Assembly: GCA_937951975.1 (NCBI GenBank)
Contig: CALGAJ010000374.1
Location: 1-11,364, forward strand
Length of the DNA: 11,364 bases
Source of the DNA: an uncultured Desulfotignum sp.
GTDB lineage: Bacteria > Desulfobacterota > Desulfobacteria > Desulfobacterales > Desulfobacteraceae
Direction: 5' to 3'
Part shown: positions 1-6,653 of the stretch, piece after piece
How the letters are laid out: every line of letters starts with the position of its first letter
How positions within the stretch are numbered: the first letter of the stretch is position 1
The notes under the pieces: model-generated
What the model was told of the DNA's origin: nothing
Database searches by the model: none
The model's input: the letters and a program-made list of their open reading frames with translations, nothing else
Program-made: the position numbers and the translations under genes

Positions 1-1162
1 TTTTGAGGGTGACTTTTTTCACCTGTTTGCCGCCGTGGGCTTCCGTGGCCACCCACCCTTTAAGAAGGACGAGTTTCCGGTCCGCCACCGCCTTGAGCAA
101 AGCCGGATCCTGGCCGTCTTCCCGGATATCGGCGATCATGGGAATGGCCATGCCCAGGTCATGAAGGGCCACAGCCGCTTCCAGTCCCAGATCGTGTCCG
201 ATGGAGAATACCCCGGTTTTGCCGGGCAGCAGTCCATAGGTGTTGGCCAGACGAAGCGCACATCCCGCCTGCATCACGCCCGGACGTTCATTGTTGTCAA
301 ACAGCAGGGGCCGCTCGATGCATCCGGTGGCCACCACCACGCTGTTGGCCCGGATTTCAATATACCGTTCCGTGAAACTGTCTTTTTCCGTGCCCACCTG
401 AAATCCGGTGATCAGGTTGTTGTTGTACGCCCCTACGTTTGCGGTGTGGGTAAACACCCGGATATTATCGGTTTTCTCCACTTCTTTTGCCAGCTGAACC
501 GCCCGTTCGTGACAGGTCTGGCGGTTTGCCTACTCGGAGGTCCGATAATCGAAATGCCCCCCCAGCCCGGGCCGGGATTCCATGAGAATCACCCGCAGTC
601 CTTTTTCAGCGGCTGCCAGGGCCGCTTTCATGCCGGCGGGCCCCCCGCCGATGACGCACACATCGCAGGTGGGAAATATTTCATCATATTTGCCGGGCAT
701 GTGATGATCCGGGGACAGCTTGCCGATACCGGCGGCTTTCCGGATCTGTTTCATGGCCACGGGCCAGATCTTGGCCGGCTTGTGCATGGTGTCATAGTAG
801 AAACCCGCGGGCATGGCCCAGTCCATCTTGTCGATGAACCCCATCAGGTCGTTTTCCGCCGACCTTTTGACATTCTGCTCCTTGATCACCATACCGGGTT
901 TGAGCAGTGTGGTCTCAGTGCGGACGTTGGGGACCCCGTTGATTTCCATCATGGTGTTGGAGCATTCTCCGTCCATGCTGTACAGTCCTCTGGGACGATG
1001 GTATTTCAGGCTTCTTGCATAGATTCTGACCCCATTGGCATACAGGGCGGTGGCGACGGTGTCCCCTTTGGTGCCGTAATACTGCTTTCCCTTGTAGGTA
1101 AAGGGAATTTTCTCGCTGGTATCGATTTTCAATGTGGGCAGATGATTGAATCTGTTCATCAT
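1..1162 (-). CDS. soxA: Sarcosine oxidase/dehydrogenase alpha subunit (SoxA), 5' part, with an in-frame amber codon
   Basis: Large FAD/NAD-binding subunit of heterotetrameric sarcosine oxidase, which oxidatively demethylates sarcosine to glycine with folate as C1 acceptor. Residues 15-100 resemble the N-terminal ferredoxin-like domain (HRPRGLYSMDGECSN at 55-69); only one Cys is present, so no 2Fe-2S cluster is expected, as in classical SoxA. The dinucleotide-binding motif IGGGPAG is at 171-177. Codon 211 is TAG, after HFDYRTSE. The frame then stays open for codons 212-387 to the window edge and keeps VVVATGCIERPLLF (275-288) and NNERPGVMQAG (290-300). The family is about 950-1000 residues, so most of the gene lies outside. 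The start is the first of two tandem ATGs (1162), 7 nt after GGAGG, and it overlaps the soxD stop (ATGATGA). If TAG is not decoded, only a 210-residue fragment is made and the gene is a pseudogene. Family assignment is firm; expression is open. Confidence 0.88.
497..526 (-). other. Hairpin immediately downstream of the soxA amber codon
   Basis: On the minus strand AACCGCC (526-520) can pair perfectly with GGCGGTT (503-497) across a 16-nt loop. The stem begins 3 nt after the TAG, so it would stand at the entrance of a ribosome paused on the codon. Position recalls bacterial SECIS and the proposed PYLIS elements, but neither consensus can be claimed, and a 7-bp stem in GC-rich coding DNA can arise by chance. 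Confidence 0.4.
530..532 (-). other. In-frame amber codon (TAG) within soxA
   Basis: Plus-strand CTA at 530-532 reads TAG on the minus strand, in the frame used both upstream (210 codons) and downstream (176 codons). No in-frame start with a ribosome site follows closely, so reinitiation is not an obvious explanation. One base change could make it from Tyr, Trp, Gln, Glu, Lys, Leu or Ser. Pyrrolysine decoding is known in some deltaproteobacteria that use methylamines, but no pyl gene is in this window. Confidence 0.9.
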
Positions 1163-1419
1163 TCTTTTGCCTCCGGTGTCTCTTTTTCTAAATTTGTCGT
1201 CGTATCCCGGAAGATGGTAAACCAGGAACCGCATCCATCCCGGTGAAACCACCATTCCTGCTGCACGCCTGCCACGCATTTGTTCATGTGGACATAATCG
1301 CACCAGCTTTCAGGGGTCAGATCTTTTTCATCAGGTCTGGGACCTTTTTCCTCTCCGCCGTAACGGAACTCATATCCGTTTCTCTTTCCGCAGATCGGAC
1401 ATGTAATTGTCAACGCCAT
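1159..1419 (-). CDS. soxD: Sarcosine oxidase delta subunit (SoxD)
   Basis: Small zinc-binding subunit of heterotetrameric sarcosine oxidase; 86 residues, slightly under the usual 90-100. The expected zinc ligands are visible as CPIC near the N-terminus (C7, C10) and H59 and C63 in WWFHRDGCGSWF, matching the arrangement known in the family. ATG at 1419 follows AAGGAG by 8 nt. It lies 42 nt after soxB and its TGA overlaps the soxA start, which implies translational coupling. The gene order B-D-A matches classical soxBDAG operons, so soxG would be expected beyond the left edge. Nothing suggests damage in this gene. Confidence 0.93.
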   Translation of the reverse strand: MALTITCPICGKRNGYEFRYGGEEKGPRPDEKDLTPESWCDYVHMNKCVAGVQQEWWFHRDGCGSWFTIFRDTTTNLEKETPEAKE

Positions 1420-1461
1420 CTTATCTTCTCCTTGAATCTCGTAAAAATTTTATTCCGCTGG

Positions 1462-2700
1462 TTAATTGTCCGGAGTGTAGCTGACCAAAGCCGCAGTTTC
1501 ACCCATGAGCTTGTGCTCCTGATACCGTTTCAAAGCAAAGGGCTTGAGTATGTCAGGGCAGGTGTTGGTGGCCATGAAGCCGGCCATGTGACGGCCTACG
1601 GCAGAGCAGGATTTGAATCCGAAATATCCCCAGCCGCAGTCCATGAAAAAGCCTTCTATCTGTTCGTTGCCGTCCATGATGGGCGCCATGTCCGGCGTCA
1701 TGTCCGCCAGACCGCCCCAGATTCTCATGAAACGCACACCTCTGAGGGCCGGCAGAAATTCGGACAGGGCCTGGGCCTGGTGCTTGATGTAGTAGGCCGT
1801 GGTCAGGGTGGTGTAGTTGGGCCATTGATCCATGTGGGCGCCGGTGGCGATTTCGCCTTTCAGGGTCTGGTTGGCGTAACAGTGGTAAGCCCCGGAAGAA
1901 ACCACATGATCCAGAATCGGTTTCAGGGGCTGGGTCACCATGGCCTGGATGGTCAACACGGAGATGGGCAGTTTGATACCCAGAAATCCGTTGATCAGGG
2001 CTGCGGAATACCCGCCCGCTGAGATGAGCACCTGTTTGGTGTTGATGACGCCTCTATCTGTCATCACTGCCGTGACCTTTCCGTTTTTGGTGGCGATACC
2101 CGTTGCTTCAGTCTGCTGATGGATCTCCACCCCCATTTTGGACGCGCCTTTGGCCAGGCCCCAGACCACGGCATCATGCCGGACCACTCCACCGGGAGGG
2201 TGATACATGGCCCCGTGAATGGGAAAGGTGATGTCGTCGGAAATGTTCAATGCCGGGACCAGTTCCTTGGCTTCCTTGGCGTCGATGAGATGGGATTCCA
2301 CCCCGTGGAACTGGGCCGTGGCAATGTTCATGCGGGCTGCGTTCATGGCGGCTTCGGAATGCATCAGGTTGAGGTTGCCGCAGTTGTTGAACATCAGGTT
2401 GTAATCCAGTTCCTTGGTCAGAACCGGCCACAGATCCAGGGCTTCCTTGTACAGCGGCACGTTGTACTGGGTCCGCTGGTTGGCCCGGACAATGGCCGTG
2501 TTCGGGCCGGCACCGCCGAATCCGATATAGTTCTTCTCTATGATCGCCACATCGGTGATGCCATGCTCTTTGGCCAGGTAGTACGCGGTGGCCAGACTGT
2601 GAAGTCCGCCGCCGATGAGAACCACATCATAACTTGATTTTAGCTTGGTTTTTTTGCCCCACATGGGTTTGCTTTTAAAAAACATTGGCCTTCTCTTCAT
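1462..2700 (-). CDS. soxB: Sarcosine oxidase beta subunit (SoxB)
   Basis: FAD-dependent amine-oxidising subunit that carries the sarcosine site; 412 residues, close to the family's roughly 405. Residues 24-60 form the FAD-binding Rossmann start (YDVVLIGGGLHSLATAYYL, then IIEK). GGVVRHDAVVWG at 170-181 contains His175, the position that binds FMN covalently in characterised heterotetrameric enzymes. The C-terminal MDCGWGYFGFKSCSAVG closes the FAD fold. It is first in the operon. ATG 2700 has almost no Shine-Dalgarno sequence; Met6 (2685) is preceded by GAGAAGG only 3 nt away, so the true start is uncertain by five codons. In a strict anaerobe the enzyme is more likely a dehydrogenase passing electrons to another carrier than a true oxidase; that is inference. 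The stop is TAA. Confidence 0.93.
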   Translation of the reverse strand: MKRRPMFFKSKPMWGKKTKLKSSYDVVLIGGGLHSLATAYYLAKEHGITDVAIIEKNYIGFGGAGPNTAIVRANQRTQYNVPLYKEALDLWPVLTKELDYNLMFNNCGNLNLMHSEAAMNAARMNIATAQFHGVESHLIDAKEAKELVPALNISDDITFPIHGAMYHPPGGVVRHDAVVWGLAKGASKMGVEIHQQTEATGIATKNGKVTAVMTDRGVINTKQVLISAGGYSAALINGFLGIKLPISVLTIQAMVTQPLKPILDHVVSSGAYHCYANQTLKGEIATGAHMDQWPNYTTLTTAYYIKHQAQALSEFLPALRGVRFMRIWGGLADMTPDMAPIMDGNEQIEGFFMDCGWGYFGFKSCSAVGRHMAGFMATNTCPDILKPFALKRYQEHKLMGETAALVSYTPDN

Positions 2701-2738
2701 TTAGATATTGTTATTATTTTTCTGCCATACCCAGTTCG

Positions 2739-2767
2739 TCAATACGCCATGAAAGAAAACATGTCAA
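2739..2767 (-). promoter_or_regulatory. Candidate promoter for the soxBDA operon
   Basis: Reading leftwards, a perfect TTGACA (2767-2762) is followed after 17 nt by TATTGA (2744-2739), a weak -10. Transcription would start about 30 nt before the soxB ATG. The downstream edge overlaps one arm of the inverted repeat at 2749-2801. Confidence 0.5.
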
Positions 2768-2801
2768 GAACTTTATTTAAAAATGATTGTTTTTCTTTCA
2801 T
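2749..2801. repeat. 11-bp perfect inverted repeat in the divergent control region
   Basis: ATGAAAGAAAA (2749-2759) is the exact reverse complement of TTTTCTTTCAT (2791-2801). The centres are 42 bp apart, about four helical turns. One arm lies in the sox promoter spacer and the other ends just before the TTGACA of the opposite promoter. This layout suits an operator for the adjacent RpiR regulator, but the arms are AT-rich and the role is inferred. Confidence 0.45.
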
Positions 2802-2807
2802 TTATGC

Positions 2808-2835
2808 TTGACAAAAAAAAACATCTGGATTAAAT
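2808..2835 (+). promoter_or_regulatory. Candidate promoter for the rpiR-tauE-deacylase-glpK run
   Basis: A perfect TTGACA (2808-2813) is followed by 16 nt and TTAAAT (2830-2835). A consensus TATAAT lies further on at 2855-2860 but has no good -35 at proper spacing (AAATCT at 2832-2837), so it could be a second start. The whole stretch is very AT-rich compared with the coding DNA around it. Confidence 0.5.
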
Positions 2836-2881
2836 CTCAATAAAATTAATAAATTATAATATAAACCATCCATGATAAAAT

Positions 2882-2895
2882 CTTATTTAAATAAG
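2882..2895. promoter_or_regulatory. 14-bp palindrome just before the regulator start codon
   Basis: CTTATTTAAATAAG is a perfect palindrome ending 10 bp before the ATG of the RpiR gene. Its place in the leader, overlapping the weak AAGG ribosome site, would suit autoregulation. AT-rich composition makes chance occurrence possible. Confidence 0.35.
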
Positions 2896-2905
2896 GCTGT
2901 TACAA

Positions 2906-3781
2906 ATGAATGACATAGCATCACATCCGGTGATCGATGATATTTCCAGCAAACTGGATACATTGACTCCCAAAGCCCAGGCCCTGGGCAACTATATCAT
3001 GCTCAACCCCGCCAAGGTGGTGTTCATGACCACCAAGGAACTGGCCGAAGCCTGCGAGGTCAGTGAAGCCACGGTGGTGCGGTTTGTGGCCACCCTGGGA
3101 TACAAGGGATACGCGGATTTTCAGGATGCGCTCAAGGATTTCATCAACACCGGGTTGAGCCTGCCGGACCGGGTGAACCTCAAGGGTATTGACGAACCCG
3201 GGCTGGACCGGCTTCACCGGGGAATTTTGGAAGAGCTCAACAACCTCAAGTTTCTGTATGAAAACATCGATGTGGAGCGCATGAACCAGTTCATCACCCA
3301 CATGGATGCCAGTCCCTTTGTTTATGTCACCGGCTCCCGGCTGTCCTACACATTCGCCTATTACCTGGGCTGGTCTCTGACCAAGGTGCGCAAAGGCGTC
3401 CAGATTCTGAAAGGCAGCGACTCCACGGCCATGGACATGCTGGCCAATGCCCCGGCCCAGAGCCTTGTGATCCTTACGGCCACCACCCGGTATCCCAACG
3501 AGCTCATCAAGCTGAGCAAGATGATCCGCCGGTGCGGCCATACCCTGCTGGTGCTCACCGACTCCAGCATCTCGCCGGTGATCCCCTTTGCCCATCTGTC
3601 CCTGGTGGTACCGTCCAAGTCCATCCCTTTTATCGGCAACGTGTCCGGCATGCTGGCCGTGATCCAGTACATGGTCCAGGAGCTGGCCCACCGCAAAGGC
3701 GAGGCCTTAAGAACCTACCAGGAACAGCTGGAACAGGTGTATCTGGAAAATGACCTGCTGTTCAACATCGATCCCAAATAG
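2906..3781 (+). CDS. RpiR-family transcriptional regulator (HTH plus SIS domain)
   Basis: Cytoplasmic DNA-binding regulator of 291 residues, typical of the RpiR/MurR/HexR family. The N-terminal helix-turn-helix domain spans about 10-85, with the recognition part TTKELAEACEVSEATVVRF at 42-60. A SIS (sugar-phosphate isomerase-like) domain spans about 125-255, with VTGSRLSYTFAYYLG at 141-155. Family members usually sense a phosphorylated sugar or related small ligand; the ligand here is unknown. It faces the sox operon across a 205-bp region with candidate operators, so control of sarcosine catabolism is the most economical role, though glpK downstream makes a glycerol-phosphate type ligand conceivable. 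The Shine-Dalgarno sequence is weak (AAGG, about 9 nt). It ends with TAG; a TGA follows four codons later in frame. Confidence 0.9.
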   Translation: MNDIASHPVIDDISSKLDTLTPKAQALGNYIMLNPAKVVFMTTKELAEACEVSEATVVRFVATLGYKGYADFQDALKDFINTGLSLPDRVNLKGIDEPGLDRLHRGILEELNNLKFLYENIDVERMNQFITHMDASPFVYVTGSRLSYTFAYYLGWSLTKVRKGVQILKGSDSTAMDMLANAPAQSLVILTATTRYPNELIKLSKMIRRCGHTLLVLTDSSISPVIPFAHLSLVVPSKSIPFIGNVSGMLAVIQYMVQELAHRKGEALRTYQEQLEQVYLENDLLFNIDPK

Positions 3782-3789
3782 CCGGCAGG

Positions 3790-4554
3790 ATGACCGTGGA
3801 GCTGTCGTTGATCAGCCTGGGCATTTTGTTTGTCACGGGCCTGTGCGCCGGGTTTGTGGATGCCATTGCCGGCGGGGGCGGACTCATTGCGTTGCCCGTG
3901 CTGCTGGCGCTGGGGCTGCCCCCGGCCCAGGCGTTGGGAACCAACAAATTCCAGGGCAGCTTCGGCACCTTGTCTGCGGCCGCCAATTTCATTGCCAAAG
4001 GCCTGGTGGATCTCCGCCAGTGCCGGACGGGCATTATTTTCACCTTTTTCGGGGCCGTGCTCGGGGCTGTGATTATTCAGCGCATGGATTCCGGATTTAT
4101 CCGGCACCTGATTCCCGGCTTGCTTCTGGTGGTATTTTTTTATACCCTGTTTTCCAGGACCCTGGGGCTGAAGCCGGGCACCCCTAAAATGGGGCGGAAC
4201 CTGTTTTTCGGGTTGTTCGGCCTGGGTTTGGGGTTTTATGACGGATTTTTCGGTCCCGGCACCGGGTCTTTCTGGACCGGGGCTTTGCTCGTTTTTTTAG
4301 GCCTGGACATGACCGGGGCCGTGGGCACCACCCGGGTGATGAATTTTGTGTCCAATATTGTGGCACTCACCGTATTCATCATCGGCGGCAATGTGCTGTG
4401 GTCCGCCGGACTGGTCATGGCCGCCGGGCAGGTCATCGGGGCCCGGGCCGGCTCCGGCCTGGCCATCCGGAAAGGGGCCGTGTTCATCCGGCCGTTTTTT
4501 CTGAGCGTGGTGTTTCTGACCATTGTCCGGCTCATTTATGTCAACTATGGGTAG
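3790..4554 (+). CDS. TauE/SafE (TSUP) family membrane carrier
   Basis: Inner-membrane protein of 254 residues, strongly hydrophobic, with about seven or eight predicted membrane segments. The family's paired motif is visible near the N-terminus: GFVDAIAGGGGLIALPVLL followed by GTNKFQGSFGTLSA. The second half repeats the pattern with GFYDGFFGPGTGSFW and GTTRVMNFVSN, as expected for an internally duplicated carrier. TSUP proteins move sulfonates, sulfite or other organic anions, usually outwards; the substrate cannot be read from sequence. ATG is only 8 nt after the regulator stop and has little more than AGG before it, so translation is probably coupled to rpiR. The stop is TAG, sitting inside a small hairpin, with no nearby back-up stop in frame. 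Confidence 0.88.
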   Translation: MTVELSLISLGILFVTGLCAGFVDAIAGGGGLIALPVLLALGLPPAQALGTNKFQGSFGTLSAAANFIAKGLVDLRQCRTGIIFTFFGAVLGAVIIQRMDSGFIRHLIPGLLLVVFFYTLFSRTLGLKPGTPKMGRNLFFGLFGLGLGFYDGFFGPGTGSFWTGALLVFLGLDMTGAVGTTRVMNFVSNIVALTVFIIGGNVLWSAGLVMAAGQVIGARAGSGLAIRKGAVFIRPFFLSVVFLTIVRLIYVNYG

Positions 4555-4570
4555 CAACCGCCTGCTGCCC
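4549..4570 (+). other. Hairpin spanning the tauE-like stop codon
   Basis: GGGTAGCA (4549-4556) pairs with TGCTGCCC (4563-4570): seven Watson-Crick pairs and one G-U, with a 6-nt loop. The TAG stop lies in the 5' arm. No T tract follows, so it is not a standard intrinsic terminator. It may be an mRNA processing or stability element between tauE and the next gene, or chance. Confidence 0.35.
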
Positions 4571-4595
4571 CTAAACCATATAAAAAGGAAGGATT

Positions 4596-5084
4596 ATGTT
4601 ACAAACCCAGAAAGAACTGCTCACCCTGCTGTCGGATATCGGCATCGAATACACCAACCATGAACATCCGGCCGTGTTTACCGTGGAAGAAGCGGCCCTG
4701 CACCAGGACGGCATCAAGGGGGCCCACAGTAAAAATCTGTTTTTCAAGGACAAGAAAAAAAATTTGTTTTTAGTGGTGACCCTGGCGGACAAGCCCATCA
4801 AAATCAAGGAAGTGGCCAAAAAAATCGGGGGCAATAACATGTCCTTTGCCAAACCCGACCTGCTCATGGAGGTCCTGGGCATGATCCCGGGTGCCGTCAC
4901 CCCGTTTGCCGCCGTAAACATAAAAGGTCATGAGGTCAAAATCGTCCTGGATGAAGAGCTGATGACCCATGATCTGCTCAATTTTCACCCCCTGGAAAAC
5001 ACCGCCACCACCACCATTGCATCCCAGGACCTGGTGAAATTTCTGGAGCACTGCGGCCAGTCACCCGAGATCATCCGACTGTAG
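4596..5084 (+). CDS. YbaK/ProXp-type aminoacyl-tRNA deacylase (PrdX-like)
   Basis: Free-standing relative of the editing domain of prolyl-tRNA synthetase, 162 residues. Such proteins hydrolyse mischarged tRNA, commonly Ala-tRNA(Pro), in the cytoplasm. Conserved features are SKNLFFKDKKK at 45-55, with Lys46 at the position of the family's key lysine; LGMIPGAVTPFA at 94-105; and FHPLENTATTTI at 130-141. The last two fit the ProXp-ala/PrdX branch rather than YbaK proper, though substrate specificity is inferred. A good ribosome site (GGAAGGA, 3 nt before ATG) is present. It sits 41 nt after the TSUP gene and 16 nt before glpK, with no evident functional link to either. It ends in TAG, backed by an in-frame TAA two codons later. 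Confidence 0.88.
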   Translation: MLQTQKELLTLLSDIGIEYTNHEHPAVFTVEEAALHQDGIKGAHSKNLFFKDKKKNLFLVVTLADKPIKIKEVAKKIGGNNMSFAKPDLLMEVLGMIPGAVTPFAAVNIKGHEVKIVLDEELMTHDLLNFHPLENTATTTIASQDLVKFLEHCGQSPEIIRL

Positions 5085-5100
5085 AGATAAGGAGGCCGGC

Positions 5101-6615
5101 ATGACATCCTATATCGGCGCCGTGGATCAGGGCACCACCAGCACCCGGTTCATCATTTTCGACAAACACGGCGGCATTGTGGCCGTCAGCCGGACAGCAC
5201 ATGACCAGATCTGTGAAAAACCCGGGTGGGTGGCCCATGATCCGGCCCAGATCCGGGACAACACCTTCAGGGTCATTGCCAAAGCCCTGGAAAAGGCCGG
5301 CCTTACCGGCAGGGACCTGGCCGCCGTCGGGGTCACCAACCAGAGAGAGACCGTGGCCGCCTGGGACAGGGTTACGGGAAAACCGCTGTATCATGCCGTT
5401 GTGTGGCAGTGCACCCGAAGCGATGAGATCTGCCGGCATCTGGATACCGTGTACGGCAAGGACTGCTTCCGGCGGCAGACCGGGCTGCCTACGGCCACCT
5501 ATTTTTCCGGCCCCAAGATCAAGTGGATGATGGATCATGTGCCGGCGGTGAGACAGGCGGTGGACAACGGGTCGGCCCTGTTCGGCACCATGGACACCTG
5601 GGTGATCTGGAACCTCACCGGCGGGCCGGGAAAAGGAACCCATGTCACGGATGTGACCAACGCGTCCCGGACCCTGCTTATGAACCTGAACACCCTGGAC
5701 TGGGACCCGGATATCCTGAAGACTCTTGGGATTCCCCGGGAGTGTCTGCCGGCCATCGTGCCCTCTTCCGATCCGGCCGCACTGGGCAGGACCCATGCCC
5801 CCGGCCCCCTGGGACACGGGGTGACCGTGGGCGGTGCCCTGGGAGACCAGCAGGCCGCTTTGTTCGGCCACACCTGCTTTGCCCCGGGGGAGGCCAAAAA
5901 CACCTATGGCACGGGTTGCTTTCTGCTGTTCAACACCGGACATGACATCACTTTTTCCGATCACGGCCTGCTCACCACCCTGGGATACCGGATACAGGGG
6001 GAAAAACCGGTGTATGCGCTGGAAGGGTCCATTGCCTATGCCGGGGCCCTGGTGCAGTGGGTCCGGGACAACCTGGGGCTGATCGCTTCGGCCCCGGAAA
6101 TCGAGACCCTGGCCAATACCGTACAGGACAACGGGGATGTGTATTGTGTGCCCGCCTTTTCCGGGCTGTTCGCCCCGTACTGGCGGTCCGATGCCAGAGG
6201 CGTGATCGCCGGGCTGACCCAGTTTGCCACCAAAGGCCATATCGCCCGGGCCGTACTGGAGGCAACGGCATACCAGACAAAAGATATCGTGGAAGCGGTT
6301 TCAAAGGACCTGGGCAACAGCCTGGATCTCACCGCGTTGAAAGTGGACGGGGGCATGGTGGAAAACCAGACATTGATGCAGTTCCAGGCCGATATTCTCA
6401 ACAGGCAGGTAATCCGGCCCAGGATTGCGGAAACCACGGCCCTGGGTGCGGCCTATGCGGCGGGCCTGGCCGTGGGGTTCTGGCCGGACACCGGATCTTT
6501 GAAAGAAAAATGGCAGGCCCACACCACCTGGCACCCGCACATGGATGACACCCGGCGGGACCGGTTGTACAGCCGCTGGCAGAAAGCCGTGAAAACCTCC
6601 TTTGGATGGTGCTGA
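5101..6615 (+). CDS. glpK: Glycerol kinase (GlpK)
   Basis: Cytoplasmic kinase making sn-glycerol 3-phosphate from glycerol and ATP; 504 residues, the standard family length. FGGY-fold landmarks are in order: DQGTTSTR at 9-16 (phosphate-binding), GVTNQRETVAAWD, MDTWVIWNLTGG, and GDQQAALFG at 248-256, where Asp249 is the expected catalytic base. These are followed by YGTGCFLLFNTG, YCVPAFSGLFAPYW, and LKVDGGMVENQTLMQFQADI near the C-terminus (adenosine-binding region). ATG follows GGAGG by 6 nt. No glpF or glpD is present, so glycerol uptake and oxidation must be encoded elsewhere. It is the last gene of the plus-strand run and is followed by a terminator-like hairpin. The stop is TGA. Confidence 0.95.
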   Translation: MTSYIGAVDQGTTSTRFIIFDKHGGIVAVSRTAHDQICEKPGWVAHDPAQIRDNTFRVIAKALEKAGLTGRDLAAVGVTNQRETVAAWDRVTGKPLYHAVVWQCTRSDEICRHLDTVYGKDCFRRQTGLPTATYFSGPKIKWMMDHVPAVRQAVDNGSALFGTMDTWVIWNLTGGPGKGTHVTDVTNASRTLLMNLNTLDWDPDILKTLGIPRECLPAIVPSSDPAALGRTHAPGPLGHGVTVGGALGDQQAALFGHTCFAPGEAKNTYGTGCFLLFNTGHDITFSDHGLLTTLGYRIQGEKPVYALEGSIAYAGALVQWVRDNLGLIASAPEIETLANTVQDNGDVYCVPAFSGLFAPYWRSDARGVIAGLTQFATKGHIARAVLEATAYQTKDIVEAVSKDLGNSLDLTALKVDGGMVENQTLMQFQADILNRQVIRPRIAETTALGAAYAAGLAVGFWPDTGSLKEKWQAHTTWHPHMDDTRRDRLYSRWQKAVKTSFGWC

Positions 6616-6619
6616 CAGA

Positions 6620-6653
6620 TTTTCAAGCCGCTGGCTTAAAACCATTTTTTTTT
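6620..6653 (+). terminator. Intrinsic terminator-like hairpin after glpK
   Basis: AAGCC (6625-6629) pairs with GGCTT (6633-6637) over a 3-nt loop. The stem can extend with TTTT (6620-6623) against AAAA (6638-6641) around one bulged C. A run of nine T starts 3 nt later (6645-6653). It overlaps the 3' end of the convergent corA-like gene; in that direction no good T tract follows. Confidence 0.55.

Noticed and set aside
35..1246. Long plus-strand open frame of about 400 codons opposite soxA/soxD
   Set aside because: It lies antisense to a clearly homologous gene set, resembles no known family, and is explained by codon bias of the GC-rich minus-strand genes.
530..1303. Treating the soxA part before TAG as a complete 257-residue protein starting at 1303
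   Set aside because: The first 47 residues overlap soxD in another frame; the GGAGG-preceded ATG at 1162 is the family start, and homology continues past the TAG.
5071..6240. Long minus-strand open frame opposite glpK
   Set aside because: Shadow of glpK, which has all its family motifs; the antisense product is Gly/His/Pro-rich and unrecognisable.
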